Notes under the pieces: model-generated
Database searches by the model: none
Told to the model about the DNA's origin: nothing
What the model saw: the letters and a program-made list of their open reading frames with translations, nothing else
Shown: one piece after another, positions 28,423-37,273 of the stretch
Layout of the letters: each line of letters begins with the position of its first letter
How positions within the stretch are numbered: position 1 is the stretch's first letter
Translations under genes and position numbers: made by a program
Source: Leptolyngbya sp. BC1307
Lineage (GTDB): Bacteria > Cyanobacteriota > Cyanobacteriia > Phormidesmidales > Phormidesmidaceae
DNA length: 64,000 nt
Reading direction: 5' to 3'
NCBI RefSeq assembly: GCF_002286735.1
Contig: NZ_NRTA01000006.1
Coordinates: 1 to 64,000, forward strand

Positions 28423-28866
28423 TTAGTTAGCCGGTGCGGGCGTCTCTTCTGAGGTGTCTTCATCTAAGGCCAAAGAGACGCGCTCTCCCCCTACCGACCG
28501 CATTTCTCCTAAAAACTGCATCACCTGCTCATAGGGCAGTTCACGGCTAGGCAACAGATACACAGTGCTGTCGGTGCGGGCCAGATAGTTTTCTATCTCG
28601 GCGGTGAGCTGGTCAGGTGCAATCGGCGCACCATTTAACAGCTGCTGGCCAGACGCATCTATTTCTACGATGAAGGGATCTTGCACGGTGTCGGCAACTG
28701 GGGTTTCTTCGGTTTCTTCCGCTGGCAGATCTACCTGAATCAACTCTTCGCTGCCCAGCGACACCGAAACCACAACAAAAAACGCTAGTACGCCCATCAT
28801 CACCGTCAGCATCGGGATGAGATCAATCGGGGGGATGCCATTGTCTTCTGTTTGGCGAAAGCGCAT
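28423..28866 (-). CDS. exbD: ExbD/TolR-family protein (first copy)
   Basis: The 147-residue protein has the same plan as the next gene. It has a short basic N-terminus with IDLIPMLTVMMGVLAFFVVV as the membrane helix, and a periplasmic domain with VYLLPSRELPYEQVMQFLGE and SVGGERVSLAL. Here the position usually occupied by the helix Asp (L-P-M-x-D) is Thr (PMLTV), unlike the second copy, which keeps MMDV. Two ExbD subunits with one ExbB suggests a heteromeric stator in which only one partner carries the proton-coupling acid. This is inference from the sequences. Confidence 0.88.
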   Translation of the reverse strand: MRFRQTEDNGIPPIDLIPMLTVMMGVLAFFVVVSVSLGSEELIQVDLPAEETEETPVADTVQDPFIVEIDASGQQLLNGAPIAPDQLTAEIENYLARTDSTVYLLPSRELPYEQVMQFLGEMRSVGGERVSLALDEDTSEETPAPAN

Positions 28867-28929
28867 AGAAGGTCGGAAAAAGTAGGTTTAGGGAGAGTGC
28901 TAGATGGCGAAATGTTGGAACAAAGATAT

Positions 28930-29670
28930 TTAGCGGGTAGGTAGCGGGCGATCAGGCTCTCTAGCAAGCCCTGAAGTCGTCTCTAGTGGGCGGTCAGCAG
29001 TCTGTCTGCGAGTGGCGGGTTCTCTTCCCTGCCCCCAGTCAGCTTCGTACCAATATTCGCGGTAGATCAGCTCTAGCTCATTGCCTGCTTCAGAGAAGTA
29101 GTCCATCTGCTGTGACTGTAGGGTCACCATGATCCGCAAGACGAGTAGGGCTAAAATAGCGACGACCATGCCCGCTGCGGTGGTGATGAGGGCTTCTCCA
29201 ATGCCGCCGGCTGCTTCGGTAGCACCAACCGCGCCGCCACCGCCGCCGATATTGAGATTTTCAAAGGTGTTGATCAGGCCGGTTACCGTCCCGAGCAGAC
29301 CGAGCAGCGGTGAGACGGCGACCACGGTTTCTAGCAGTTTGTCGCCTTTACGCATTTTGACAAATTCCTTATCGCCAGCGTTTTCTAAGGCGAGCCGAAA
29401 GGTATCGGGCGAGGGATTTTTCAGGTTTAGCGGGGCCAGCAAAAAGCGACCGATGGGCAAATCGCGGGCTCGGGCGGCGATCGCTGCTGCCCCAACCAGA
29501 TCGCGGCGGGCTGTATCCAGCACTTCATTGACGATCTGGCCCTCTCGCTTCAGCAAATTTGTCCAAAAAGTAGCCCGCTCTAAGGCGCAGGCCACCGTGA
29601 AGACAGATGCCCCAATAATGGGCACCATAACTGGTCCCCCTTTCGCTAAAAAATCAAATACCGTTGCCAT
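28930..29670 (-). CDS. exbB: MotA/TolQ/ExbB proton-channel protein
   Basis: The 246-residue protein has three membrane helices, at about residues 12-30, 115-140 and 160-182. The conserved stretch LLETVVAVSPLLGLLGTVTG then LINTFENL and GIGEALITTAAGMVVAILAL is the ExbB/TolQ core that forms the proton path with ExbD. The C-terminal 50 residues are polar and cytoplasmic. It is the first gene of the exbB-exbD-exbD operon; 63 bases separate it from the first exbD. No tonB is visible in the window. Confidence 0.92.
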   Translation of the reverse strand: MATVFDFLAKGGPVMVPIIGASVFTVACALERATFWTNLLKREGQIVNEVLDTARRDLVGAAAIAARARDLPIGRFLLAPLNLKNPSPDTFRLALENAGDKEFVKMRKGDKLLETVVAVSPLLGLLGTVTGLINTFENLNIGGGGGAVGATEAAGGIGEALITTAAGMVVAILALLVLRIMVTLQSQQMDYFSEAGNELELIYREYWYEADWGQGREPATRRQTADRPLETTSGLAREPDRPLPTR

Positions 29671-29818
29671 ATTGAACGCTGCTGTATGAGACGGGGTTGA
29701 GGGCAGAGAGTGCTGAAAAGACCTGTGATTGAAAAATAGCTGCTGGAAAGACTATAGCCGGGCGGCTTCTGCTCTGGGTAAACAGAAGATTAAGGAGGCG
29801 ATCGCGCTATCTCACTGA

Positions 29819-29870
29819 ATTTACCTCTCTAGACTTTTTACCTCTCTATTTACCTCTCTATTTACCTTTC
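29819..29870. repeat. short tandem repeat, TTTACCTCTCTA x4
   Basis: Four imperfect copies of a 12-base unit (TTTACCTCTCTA, the last TTTACCTTTCTG) lie between exbB and the DUF1823 gene, ending six bases before the latter's stop codon. No protein frame is attached. It looks like a slippage repeat. Confidence 0.7.
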
Positions 29871-29876
29871 TGAACG

Positions 29877-30251
29877 TTACAGAGCTGCCCGCCTCTGCAT
29901 TTCGCTCAAGAGCCAGTTAGCCATCGTTGCCCGCCGGGTGAGCCGAGGGACTAGCTGATCTACAGAGTATCCCTTAAATCCTAACTGGGTTTTGAGTAGC
30001 TGTTTGTTTTCTTTAGGAATAGAGCGGGTGAGCTGTACGGTCGCGGGTCTGCTCTCTATAAAGTTTGGCGGTTCGGGATACTTTTCGGCCCAGGCGGTGT
30101 CTACGTTTTCTGTTTGCCAGGTTTGCGTCTGGCTGTCGTAGCGGTAGCCTAGAATGTGCCACACCATTTGGTTAACTGTGTCGTCAGGCAGCTCATTATT
30201 GAGAATGGCCCACAGCGTTTCGGTCGTTAGGGGAGGGAGGTCAGTCATCAT
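29877..30251 (-). CDS. DUF1823 family protein
   Basis: The 124-residue protein matches the cyanobacterial/plastid family DUF1823 by LPPLTTETLWAILNNELPDD, VWHILGYRYDSQTQTW, YPEPPNFIESRPATVQLTRS, ENKQLLKTQLGFKGY and RRATMANWLL. The family has no known function but is conserved in photosynthetic organisms. The protein is soluble. The start is one of two adjacent ATG codons (30251 or 30248). The gene is divergent from birA. Confidence 0.85.
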   Translation of the reverse strand: MMTDLPPLTTETLWAILNNELPDDTVNQMVWHILGYRYDSQTQTWQTENVDTAWAEKYPEPPNFIESRPATVQLTRSIPKENKQLLKTQLGFKGYSVDQLVPRLTRRATMANWLLSEMQRRAAL

Positions 30252-30336
30252 CGCGTCGATTATAGCAACTCATTTTACTGAGAATACAGACAGTGTATCT
30301 GAGATAAATCCCCAAAAAATTCGGGCTGCCCTGGCG

Positions 30337-31299
30337 ATGAATGGAGATCACTTAGGCATTTGCGCCGAGTTTAGGCATATCCAGCCAAAATTTGACCTGC
30401 ATGTGTTTGAGTGCGTAGATTCCACCAGCGTGCAGCTCTGGAAGATGGTAAATCAGGGAGCTGAAGCGGGGACAGTGGCGATCGCCCAGCGGCAGTCAGC
30501 CGGGCGGGGGCAGCGAGGCCGCAGCTGGCTGTCAGGGCCGGGCGGGCTGTATCTTTCTGTGGCGCTCTCTCCCGATTGGCCGGTTGACTATAGCGCCCAG
30601 CTTACCTGCATGAGCGCTTGGGGTATCGCCACTGCTCTGAACAATCTGGGGGTGCCGGTACAGATCAAGTGGCCTAACGATCTATTCTTTGAAGGCAAAA
30701 AGCTAGGCGGCATTTTAACCGAAACCAGGCTAGCCCAGGCGTCTGCAGAGTCTGCAGAGTCTCAGCGCCAGCCCAGCCGTCAACCTGTAGCCCGAATTAA
30801 ACAGGCCGTGATTGGTGTAGGCATTAACTGGCACAACCAGGTACCCGAGACCGGCACGACCCTGACAAAAATACTGAAGGCACTACCTGAGGGCGCTGCT
30901 CGGAACAAAATAAGTTGTTTGGAGGTGCTCGCGGCCCTGGTGCTTAGGGGAATTCTACAGGGAACTTTCTTTCAGCAGCAGGTGGGCAATCAAGCTTTCA
31001 TGAAGGCTTACCAGAAGCTACTGACACAGACCGGCAAAACTGTTTCACTGAGTAATGACCTGCGATCGCTCGCTGTTTCTGATGACCCGGTGACCCGGCG
31101 ATGGGATACATTGCAATTGGCAAACCGTTCCGGAGAGGTCGTTGGCATATCAGAAGAGGGTTATCTAAAGGTTGCTTTGTGTAACTCTAGCTGCTTTGCT
31201 GACGGGTCTGCCCCTTCCCCAGACAGCCTCACAGCCGATGGAAACACTCACAGCAGCGAGCTGCTGTTACTCAAACCCAGCGAGATTCACATAAGTTAA
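30337..31299 (+). CDS. birA: biotin-[acetyl-CoA carboxylase] ligase
   Basis: The catalytic domain is clear: FECVDSTSVQL, the biotinyl-AMP loop AIAQRQSAGRGQRGRSWLSG near residue 55, KWPNDLFFEGKKLGGILTE near 110 and VIGVGINWHNQ. The enzyme attaches biotin to the carboxyl carrier of acetyl-CoA carboxylase. There is no N-terminal repressor helix-turn-helix domain, so it is a mono-functional ligase. The C-terminal SH3-like domain is present (SGEVVGISEEGYLKV). The ATG at 30337 is the best start. In-frame sequence just upstream (NPQKIRAALA) resembles family N-termini, but no good start codon precedes it, so a non-AUG start is possible. Confidence 0.9.
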   Translation: MNGDHLGICAEFRHIQPKFDLHVFECVDSTSVQLWKMVNQGAEAGTVAIAQRQSAGRGQRGRSWLSGPGGLYLSVALSPDWPVDYSAQLTCMSAWGIATALNNLGVPVQIKWPNDLFFEGKKLGGILTETRLAQASAESAESQRQPSRQPVARIKQAVIGVGINWHNQVPETGTTLTKILKALPEGAARNKISCLEVLAALVLRGILQGTFFQQQVGNQAFMKAYQKLLTQTGKTVSLSNDLRSLAVSDDPVTRRWDTLQLANRSGEVVGISEEGYLKVALCNSSCFADGSAPSPDSLTADGNTHSSELLLLKPSEIHIS

Positions 31300-31330
31300 G
31301 ATTGATCGGGATTATTTTAGGTTATTGACT

Positions 31331-32977
31331 ATGACTGCGCCCCAGCATACTGCCAAGCCCAAAGCAGACCAGCCCAGAGCAGACAAACCCAGAGCAGACC
31401 AGAGTGATAGTAGCTGCCCCCCCCGCTATAGATTGCAGAGATGCTGGTTCGTCACCCTCGGATTGTTAGGCAGCTTTAGCTTTATTGCGAGCCAGGTCAG
31501 TCTGGCTCGGGCTGAGAGTAGCGACTACTCGGTCAATGATTTTTCGGTGAGCGAATCAGTCAGCGAATACGAGGCCGCTAACAGCGCGGCGTCTTCTGCA
31601 GCTGCAGCTGCTGCCGCAGTTCCTTTGACGATGCCGGGTGCAGAGAGCTTTTCAAACCCGTTAGCGACGGCACTGCCCGCTGCTAGCCTGGATAGTGCTG
31701 CCGCGATCGCGCCTCAGGTCACCCCTATTGCCCCTCCCAGCTTTACCGCAGCTAAAAAGCCGGTTGCGGCTAAGCCCGCTCAGCGCCGCAATCCGTTTGC
31801 TGGGCTGATTGAAGCAAGCGCTATGGCCGCTACTATGGCTACGAACGATACGGCCACCGAAGCCGCGCCGCAGACCACACCCACCGCTCCGCCTGCCGGG
31901 GTTCCAGACATTGCCCCCGCTCCTGCACCTGCAGCTCCGCCCACAGCAGCCCCGGTTCAGCCCACTGATTTGGTACCGCCTAACCTACCAGGCGGCAACC
32001 TGCCTGAAGAGTACAACAGCGTTTTTGTAGATCCGACAGACTACAGCGTGGGCGCAACTGAAGCTCCCAACGTGGTGATTTCTGAGCAATCGACCGGCTG
32101 TGAATTTACGGTGGGTCAAGGGCAGGCAGTCCCGAATGGAGCCTGTGCGAGTCAGGCAGGGGCTCCAGCGGCTTCTGGTCGGGCAGCAGCAGCGCCCAGT
32201 GCAGCGCCAGCAGCCTCTGCAGCGCGGTCGACGGCTACTGCTAGCGGATCAGCGGTGAATGTAGGGCCGGTGAGCTTTAGCGCCTCAGGCATTCGCTTTT
32301 CGGGTTCGACGACTGCGGCAGGTCGCGACTTTGTCAATCGCTCGGTGCGCCCGCTAGTCAATCTTCAGGCTGCTCGGCAATTTATCTTTCCGCTATCGAT
32401 TCCAGCGCCGATTACTTCGCTGTTTGGCTTCCGCATTCACCCTATTAGCGGTGACCAGCGCTTTCACGCAGGAACTGATATTGGCGCACCTCAAGGGACG
32501 CCAGTGTTGGCAGCTCAAGACGGGGTAGTCACATCTGCAGATTACGCCGGTGGCTATGGTCTGATGGTCGTGTTGCGCCATCAAACTGACGGGACGCAGC
32601 TAGAGACCCGCTATGCTCACCTCTCTGAAATCTTTGTAGAATCCGGCAAGTCTGTGAAAAAGGGAGACGTGGTTGGCTTAGTAGGCAGCACAGGTAACTC
32701 TACTGGCCCTCACCTGCACTTTGAGATGCACCAGCTCACTGCCGATGGCTGGGTGGTGGTTAATCCCGATGGTTTGATTCAGCAGTCTTTAGCTAGTTTG
32801 GTAAGAGTGCTTAACGATCCGACGCAGGCTCTGAGCTTTAGCCTGGCCGATTTTAATCTGGGCAATGCCAGAGCGTCGGGCGTAGCCACTCAAACTAATC
32901 CCGTTAACATCCTGCCCTCGCTGCTACCGGGTCAAAATGGCATCTCCTTCCGGCCTGCCCAGCCTAACGCCAGCTAA
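31331..32977 (+). CDS. M23-family peptidoglycan endopeptidase
   Basis: The ~548-residue exported protein has an N-terminal hydrophobic segment (FVTLGLLGSFSFIASQVSLARAES), which could be a signal or anchor. A long Ala/Pro-rich low-complexity region follows (to about 330). The C-terminal domain is LytM/M23: FGFRIHPISGDQRFHAGTDI (zinc His and Asp), DGVVTSADYAGGYG, TRYAHLS and the HLHFEMH zinc motif. These enzymes cut peptidoglycan cross-links during growth or division. All zinc ligands are present, so the domain should be active. The start is the ATG at 31331, with an in-frame TTG two codons earlier. Confidence 0.9.
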   Translation: MTAPQHTAKPKADQPRADKPRADQSDSSCPPRYRLQRCWFVTLGLLGSFSFIASQVSLARAESSDYSVNDFSVSESVSEYEAANSAASSAAAAAAAVPLTMPGAESFSNPLATALPAASLDSAAAIAPQVTPIAPPSFTAAKKPVAAKPAQRRNPFAGLIEASAMAATMATNDTATEAAPQTTPTAPPAGVPDIAPAPAPAAPPTAAPVQPTDLVPPNLPGGNLPEEYNSVFVDPTDYSVGATEAPNVVISEQSTGCEFTVGQGQAVPNGACASQAGAPAASGRAAAAPSAAPAASAARSTATASGSAVNVGPVSFSASGIRFSGSTTAAGRDFVNRSVRPLVNLQAARQFIFPLSIPAPITSLFGFRIHPISGDQRFHAGTDIGAPQGTPVLAAQDGVVTSADYAGGYGLMVVLRHQTDGTQLETRYAHLSEIFVESGKSVKKGDVVGLVGSTGNSTGPHLHFEMHQLTADGWVVVNPDGLIQQSLASLVRVLNDPTQALSFSLADFNLGNARASGVATQTNPVNILPSLLPGQNGISFRPAQPNAS

Positions 32978-32981
32978 CTAA

Positions 32982-33000
32982 CCTGAGTTTCGAACTCAGG
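32982..33000 (+). promoter_or_regulatory. short hairpin just before menI
   Basis: CCTGAGTT-TCG-AACTCAGG is a perfect 8-bp stem with a 3-base loop. It lies five bases after the peptidase stop and eight before the thioesterase ATG. No U-run follows, so it is not a standard terminator. It may affect mRNA processing or the ribosome site of the downstream gene. Confidence 0.35.
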
Positions 33001-33007
33001 CGGTACG

Positions 33008-33454
33008 ATGTCCTTTTGCTATCTTCGGGTTATTCGGTTTCACGAGACTGATGCGGCGGGCGTGGTGTATTTTGCTAACTTGCTGACACTTTGCCACGAA
33101 GCTTACGAAGCGGCGCTAGCTGCCGCGACCATTGATCTCAAAGAGTTCTTCTCAGACGCGGGGGAGACGGCAGTACCGATTGTCCATGCTGAAGCGGACT
33201 TCTATCAGCCTTTGTTTTGCGGAGATGCCATCGCCATTACCCTTATACCCCACCAGCTAGATCCGTATCGTTTTGAAATTGCTTACCGTGTTAGCCGTCA
33301 GTCTCAGACAGACACAGCTACAAAAAAGCCGCTGGCTCAGGCCCTCACCCGGCATGTCTGTATCAGTACGGGCGATCGCCGCCGTCATCCGCTAGGGCCC
33401 GATCTGCTTGGCTGGATAAAGGCGCTATCTGAGCCAGCAGCGCCTGCCGATTGA
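33008..33454 (+). CDS. menI: 1,4-dihydroxy-2-naphthoyl-CoA thioesterase (hotdog fold)
   Basis: The 148-residue hotdog-fold protein has VIRFHETDAAGVVYFANLLTLC then HEAYEAAL, with the Asp of the 4-hydroxybenzoyl-CoA thioesterase class (HETDAAGVVYF). In cyanobacteria this family releases DHNA from its CoA ester in phylloquinone synthesis. Its neighbours are menE, menC and menA, which support that role. It is transcribed toward menE; the two coding regions overlap by 92 bases at their 3' ends. Confidence 0.85.
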   Translation: MSFCYLRVIRFHETDAAGVVYFANLLTLCHEAYEAALAAATIDLKEFFSDAGETAVPIVHAEADFYQPLFCGDAIAITLIPHQLDPYRFEIAYRVSRQSQTDTATKKPLAQALTRHVCISTGDRRRHPLGPDLLGWIKALSEPAAPAD

Positions 33455-34832
33455 CCTTGCCCTGAAGGTTGCGCGGCAAGGCCGTTAGCGGTATCCACCG
33501 CTTGGGCTGTTTGTAAGGGCTGAGCTGCCTAGCGATCGCCTGCCGCAGACTGCCTTCAGAAACTTCGGAGTCGATGGGCACATAGGCTGCTGTCACCGCC
33601 TCTCCCCACTGCAAATGGGGCAAGCCGACTACGCACACATCCTTCACCTGACCGGTGCCGCGCAGGACAGATTCTACCTCGGCGGGAAAAACATTTTCAC
33701 CGCCGCTGATAATTTTGCCGCTGACTCGACCGGTGATGTGCAGGTGCCCGTCAGGGCTCAGGTAGCCTAAGTCATCGGTGGTGAAAGTCTCTGGAGCCAT
33801 GCCGCCTGAAGAAAGCGCGGCCAATGCCCTAGAACTCACGGTAATTTGGCCGATTCCTCCGGGAGGCAGCGGCTGACCGGTTTGCATAATCTGCACAGTG
33901 GCGTGAGGCAACGCAGGACCACAGCTGCGATCGCCCTGTAGAAAAGCCTGGGGGCGAAGTGCCGTCACCATTGCCGCTGTCTCCGTCATGCCATAAGAAA
34001 GGCATAGCGGAATCTGCTGGGCAGCGGCGCGATCTAGCAAGCTAGTCCAGGCGGGCGCACCACCTAAGAGCACCGCCTGAAATTTGCTGAGCCAGGCGCT
34101 TTTACCGGACTGCATAAGTCTTTCTAGCTGGGTGGGCACCAAAGAAATAAACCAGTCCTGAGGATGGTGAACCTGAGGCTGTGAGGCTTCTAGCTGTTTG
34201 AAAGGGGCGATCGCCACCTGTCCGCCACTGACCCAGGCTCGCAGCATCTGCATTAGCCCGCTAACGTGATATACCGGCAGCACACAGTACACATTGACCG
34301 GGCCATCATCGGGCCTAAAATAGCGGCAAAACCCTTCTGCTGAAGCCATCAGGCTAGACCAGCGATGACGGGCAAACTTTATCTGTCCGCCGCTGCCGCC
34401 AGTGGGAATCAAGATGGCGGGCTCAGTGCTGTTTGGATGGTCGCTGTCTGAATTTTCCCAGATGCTTGATTCGATAGATAGCGCCGCAGCTTTTCCCCAA
34501 ATCATTTGCGGACGGATGAGCTGGCGGGCTGACGTCCACTCGTGAGCGCCCCACTGCGGATTGGCCAGGGCCACCTGCCAGCCTGCCAGCAGCGCGGCCC
34601 AGAAACCTGCTAAGAATTCTAGAGGGTCAGCGTCCGCCAGGAGAACCAGCGGGCGATCTGAAATCGGAGTCTGCTGAGCAAATTGTTCTAACTGATGGCG
34701 GCGATCGCGAACTCGCTCTTCCCAAACCGCCTGCCGACCGTCAGCGCCAGGGTCAACTAGCCAGTGCGGCTGGAGCTGATCCCACAGCGCAGTTGGGGTG
34801 AGCGCTAAGCGATCCGATCTAATCGCTGCCAC
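33363..34832 (-). CDS. menE: 2-succinylbenzoate-CoA ligase
   Basis: The 489-residue AMP-forming acyl-CoA synthetase has P-loop-like ILIPTGGSGGQIKFARHRW, then PVYHVSGLMQMLRAWVSGG, LSYGMTETAAMVTAL, DDLGYLSPDGHLHITGRVSG and the C-terminal lysine in RNLQGKVNRQALL. MenE activates o-succinylbenzoate in the menaquinone/phylloquinone pathway. The GTG start overlaps the end of menC by 28 bases, so the two are translationally coupled. The last ~20 residues (PLSSQADRALADDGG...) lie antisense to menI and are probably non-conserved. Confidence 0.9.
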   Translation of the reverse strand: MAAIRSDRLALTPTALWDQLQPHWLVDPGADGRQAVWEERVRDRRHQLEQFAQQTPISDRPLVLLADADPLEFLAGFWAALLAGWQVALANPQWGAHEWTSARQLIRPQMIWGKAAALSIESSIWENSDSDHPNSTEPAILIPTGGSGGQIKFARHRWSSLMASAEGFCRYFRPDDGPVNVYCVLPVYHVSGLMQMLRAWVSGGQVAIAPFKQLEASQPQVHHPQDWFISLVPTQLERLMQSGKSAWLSKFQAVLLGGAPAWTSLLDRAAAQQIPLCLSYGMTETAAMVTALRPQAFLQGDRSCGPALPHATVQIMQTGQPLPPGGIGQITVSSRALAALSSGGMAPETFTTDDLGYLSPDGHLHITGRVSGKIISGGENVFPAEVESVLRGTGQVKDVCVVGLPHLQWGEAVTAAYVPIDSEVSEGSLRQAIARQLSPYKQPKRWIPLTALPRNLQGKVNRQALLAQIAPLSSQADRALADDGGDRPY

Positions 34833-35797
34833 AGCGCCTCCCAGTCTGGGTCATCTAGACCATCATTTGGCAGCCACTGCTGAGTGCCCATTCCCATCAC
34901 CCGCTGAGGCTCGTAAGGCATCAATACTGACAGCTCTACCGCCAGATCAATCAGCGCCTGACGGCCAATATCCGTCTCAAAAACTGACGAAATTACAATA
35001 TCAATCGGGTAATCGGCGCAAAACTGCTTGAGCCGGCCCGGAGAGCCCGAGATGGCCGCCTTGACCACATATATCCCCCGCCAACCGCGAAAGTAGTGCG
35101 TCTTCAGCTGATCTAACGTGGTGACCGATTCATCTAGCGCAATCGGAGTCTGGTAGCGATGGGCAAGTTTGAGCAGGTCGATAAAGCGATCTGGCGGCAA
35201 CGGCTGCTCAATAAACTCAATGCGGTGACCGAGGCGATCGCACTGATCCAGCCAGTGGTGAGCGCTCAGCTCATCTAGCCCGCCATTCGCATCTAGCCTG
35301 AGCTGAGCCCCCAGTGGCAGTTGCTTCATCAGCTGATGCAGCCAGGCCAGTTCAACCGACACCGGGGCCACGCCAATTTTCCACTTAAAGGTGCGATGGC
35401 CCATGGCCCACAGCGCTGCCCAACCCGATAGCGCCCCCTTCCCAGCAGGCAGCAGCGCGCTACAGCGATGGGGCTCTAGCTCGCCGCAGTGAATATCACG
35501 TGAAAGATTACTCAGCGCTATTTCAAAGCCAAACTTACAGGCTGGCATCGTCGGCAATATCGCAAACCCGTTGCTCGCTGATAGCTGGTGCGGTACCTGC
35601 GCGCAAAAGGCTACCGCCTGCGCCTGCGTCTCAGTCCCAAACCAGGGCAGCGGTGCAACCTCGCCAAACCCGGAGCGGCCCTGCTCATCAGTAAATTTTA
35701 AAATTATTCCTTCGCGATACTTCCATACCCCATAACTGGTTTTGATAGTCTGGCGAAAGGGTCGCCGATAGGGGCGAAATTCAAATCGATAGGTCAT
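34805..35797 (-). CDS. menC: o-succinylbenzoate synthase
   Basis: The 330-residue enolase-superfamily enzyme has FRQTIKTSYGVWKYREGIIL, GFGEVAPLPWFGTET, FKWKIGV (catalytic Lys), RLDANGG (metal Asp), IEFIEQPLPPDRF, ALDESV and YVVKAAISGSP (second Lys). It dehydrates SHCHC to o-succinylbenzoate, directly before the MenE step. It lies 46 bases after menA and overlaps menE, forming a menA-menC-menE operon. Confidence 0.93.
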   Translation of the reverse strand: MTYRFEFRPYRRPFRQTIKTSYGVWKYREGIILKFTDEQGRSGFGEVAPLPWFGTETQAQAVAFCAQVPHQLSASNGFAILPTMPACKFGFEIALSNLSRDIHCGELEPHRCSALLPAGKGALSGWAALWAMGHRTFKWKIGVAPVSVELAWLHQLMKQLPLGAQLRLDANGGLDELSAHHWLDQCDRLGHRIEFIEQPLPPDRFIDLLKLAHRYQTPIALDESVTTLDQLKTHYFRGWRGIYVVKAAISGSPGRLKQFCADYPIDIVISSVFETDIGRQALIDLAVELSVLMPYEPQRVMGMGTQQWLPNDGLDDPDWEALWQRLDRIA

Positions 35798-35843
35798 GCG
35801 CCCTCACCTAACAGTCTCACCCAATACCTCAGAGCCCAACAAC

Positions 35844-36887
35844 TCAGAGCCCAACACCCCCAGCGCCTAGAGAAAGGCTAGCAGACAGCCACAGTCCTGG
35901 CAGCAGCAGCCCCAGCACTAGCAGCAGCCCACTCCAAAAGTGAAAGTAAATCGCCAGAAACTTAGAGTTACTCACTCGCTCAGGCTGAGCGTGAAACCAT
36001 AGCACATGGCGACAGAGCCGCACCGCTACCGGAATGCTGCCGCAGATCAGCAGCACGCTTAAAGGCAGTCCGCCGCGAACGATGCCCCCTACCAAAATGA
36101 CAAATACGCTGCCGCAAGCCCAGGGCAGCAGCAGGGCCCCTCCCCGAGTACCGAGGCGGACAATGGGAGATTTCTTTCCGGCTTTGAAATCATCTTCTAC
36201 CTGGTGAAAGTGAGAGCAAAAGAGCACTAGCGTAGTCGCAATCCCGACAATCAGGGCAGCTGGCAGCAGCGGCTGGCTCCAGCTCCAGCTCTGTGCCTGC
36301 CAGCTCTGCGCTTGAGCGTAATAGGCCGCGCCGACCGCCAGCGGCCCAAAGCTAAAAAAGCACAAAATTTCGCCCAGGCCCTGATAGCCCAGCCGAAAGG
36401 GCGGTCCCTGATAGAGATAGCCCAAAACGCAGCAAGCCAGCACCAACTGAAGCACGGTCGGGTCTTGCTGCCAGAGCGCAATGGCGACAATCCCAGCAAT
36501 GCCCAGCAGCAGGCAAAGATTGCTCAGCCAGAAAATCAGCGCTGGCCTGTGAGTGAGATTAACCAGCGAATGGTGCTTGTTTTCATCGATACCGGTGGCA
36601 GCGTCGAAGACATCATTGCTCAAGTTTTCCCAAACCAGCAGCAGCACTGCCGAGAGCACAAAGACGGCAAATATGCCTGGATAGAAGGTGCCAGTTTGCG
36701 CATAGGCCACAGCGCTGCCGGCGCAAATTGGCATGATTGCCACGCAATACATCGGGGGTTTGAGCGCCGCCATCCAAAGCCGCAGTCGGTCTGGTCGCTC
36801 TTCTGGCCGTTTTTCTGGCTGCTCTTCTGGCTTTCCTTCTGGCCGGTCAACAAGCGGGTGGGTGGGCTTAACCGTTTGGGTGGTCAT
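35844..36887 (-). CDS. menA: 1,4-dihydroxy-2-naphthoate phytyltransferase
   Basis: The 347-residue UbiA-family membrane prenyltransferase has the polyprenyl-PP motif NLSNDVFDAATGIDENKHHS (first Asp-rich motif) and HFHQVEDDFKAGKKSPIVRLG (second motif). About eight membrane helices follow the polar Lys/Arg/Glu/Pro-rich leader (MTTQTVKPTHPLVDRPEGKP). It attaches the phytyl chain to DHNA, the membrane step of phylloquinone synthesis. The leader of about 30 residues contains repeated RPE(E)KP units. It is the first gene of the men operon. Confidence 0.92.
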   Translation of the reverse strand: MTTQTVKPTHPLVDRPEGKPEEQPEKRPEERPDRLRLWMAALKPPMYCVAIMPICAGSAVAYAQTGTFYPGIFAVFVLSAVLLLVWENLSNDVFDAATGIDENKHHSLVNLTHRPALIFWLSNLCLLLGIAGIVAIALWQQDPTVLQLVLACCVLGYLYQGPPFRLGYQGLGEILCFFSFGPLAVGAAYYAQAQSWQAQSWSWSQPLLPAALIVGIATTLVLFCSHFHQVEDDFKAGKKSPIVRLGTRGGALLLPWACGSVFVILVGGIVRGGLPLSVLLICGSIPVAVRLCRHVLWFHAQPERVSNSKFLAIYFHFWSGLLLVLGLLLPGLWLSASLSLGAGGVGL

Positions 36888-37273
36888 AGATAGAGTATCT
36901 AGTTATTGATAAAAAATGTTGCGATAATCGCTGAGATCAAAAGCCTTACAGCGCCTAGCATAGCTGTTTGTTTAGAGACACTAAGCTGACAGCAAAAAAA
37001 CTCAAAGTTGCCCGCCGATTGCGATGAAGACTAAGACGACAGCAAAACGAGGTGTGGCTGGGGACAATCTAAGCGGTTTGTCTGTACAGCCAGGCGCTAC
37101 CTATTCGCTGGCGCGCGTTCATGCGCTGATCTGGGTTAACTCTTCTGCCAGTCATCTTTGTCAAGATTTCTGCTAAAGTTCATTGCGACTCTTTAGGCTA
37201 GCCGGTAACCCTGACTAAATTGCTAGCTGGCTATTGATTATCAGCGCGACCAAATTCGGTAGAGAGAGAACCT
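36888..37273. other. 386-bp divergent intergenic region
   Basis: The gap separates the divergent menA and DUF3352 genes and must hold both promoters. A 50-codon plus-strand frame from 37024 has no recognisable features and no ribosome site. I see no repeat, RNA gene or strong hairpin. Confidence 0.6.

Noticed and set aside
37024-37176. 50-codon frame between menA and the DUF3352 gene
   Set aside because: No ribosome site, no hydrophobic or conserved pattern, and random-looking composition.
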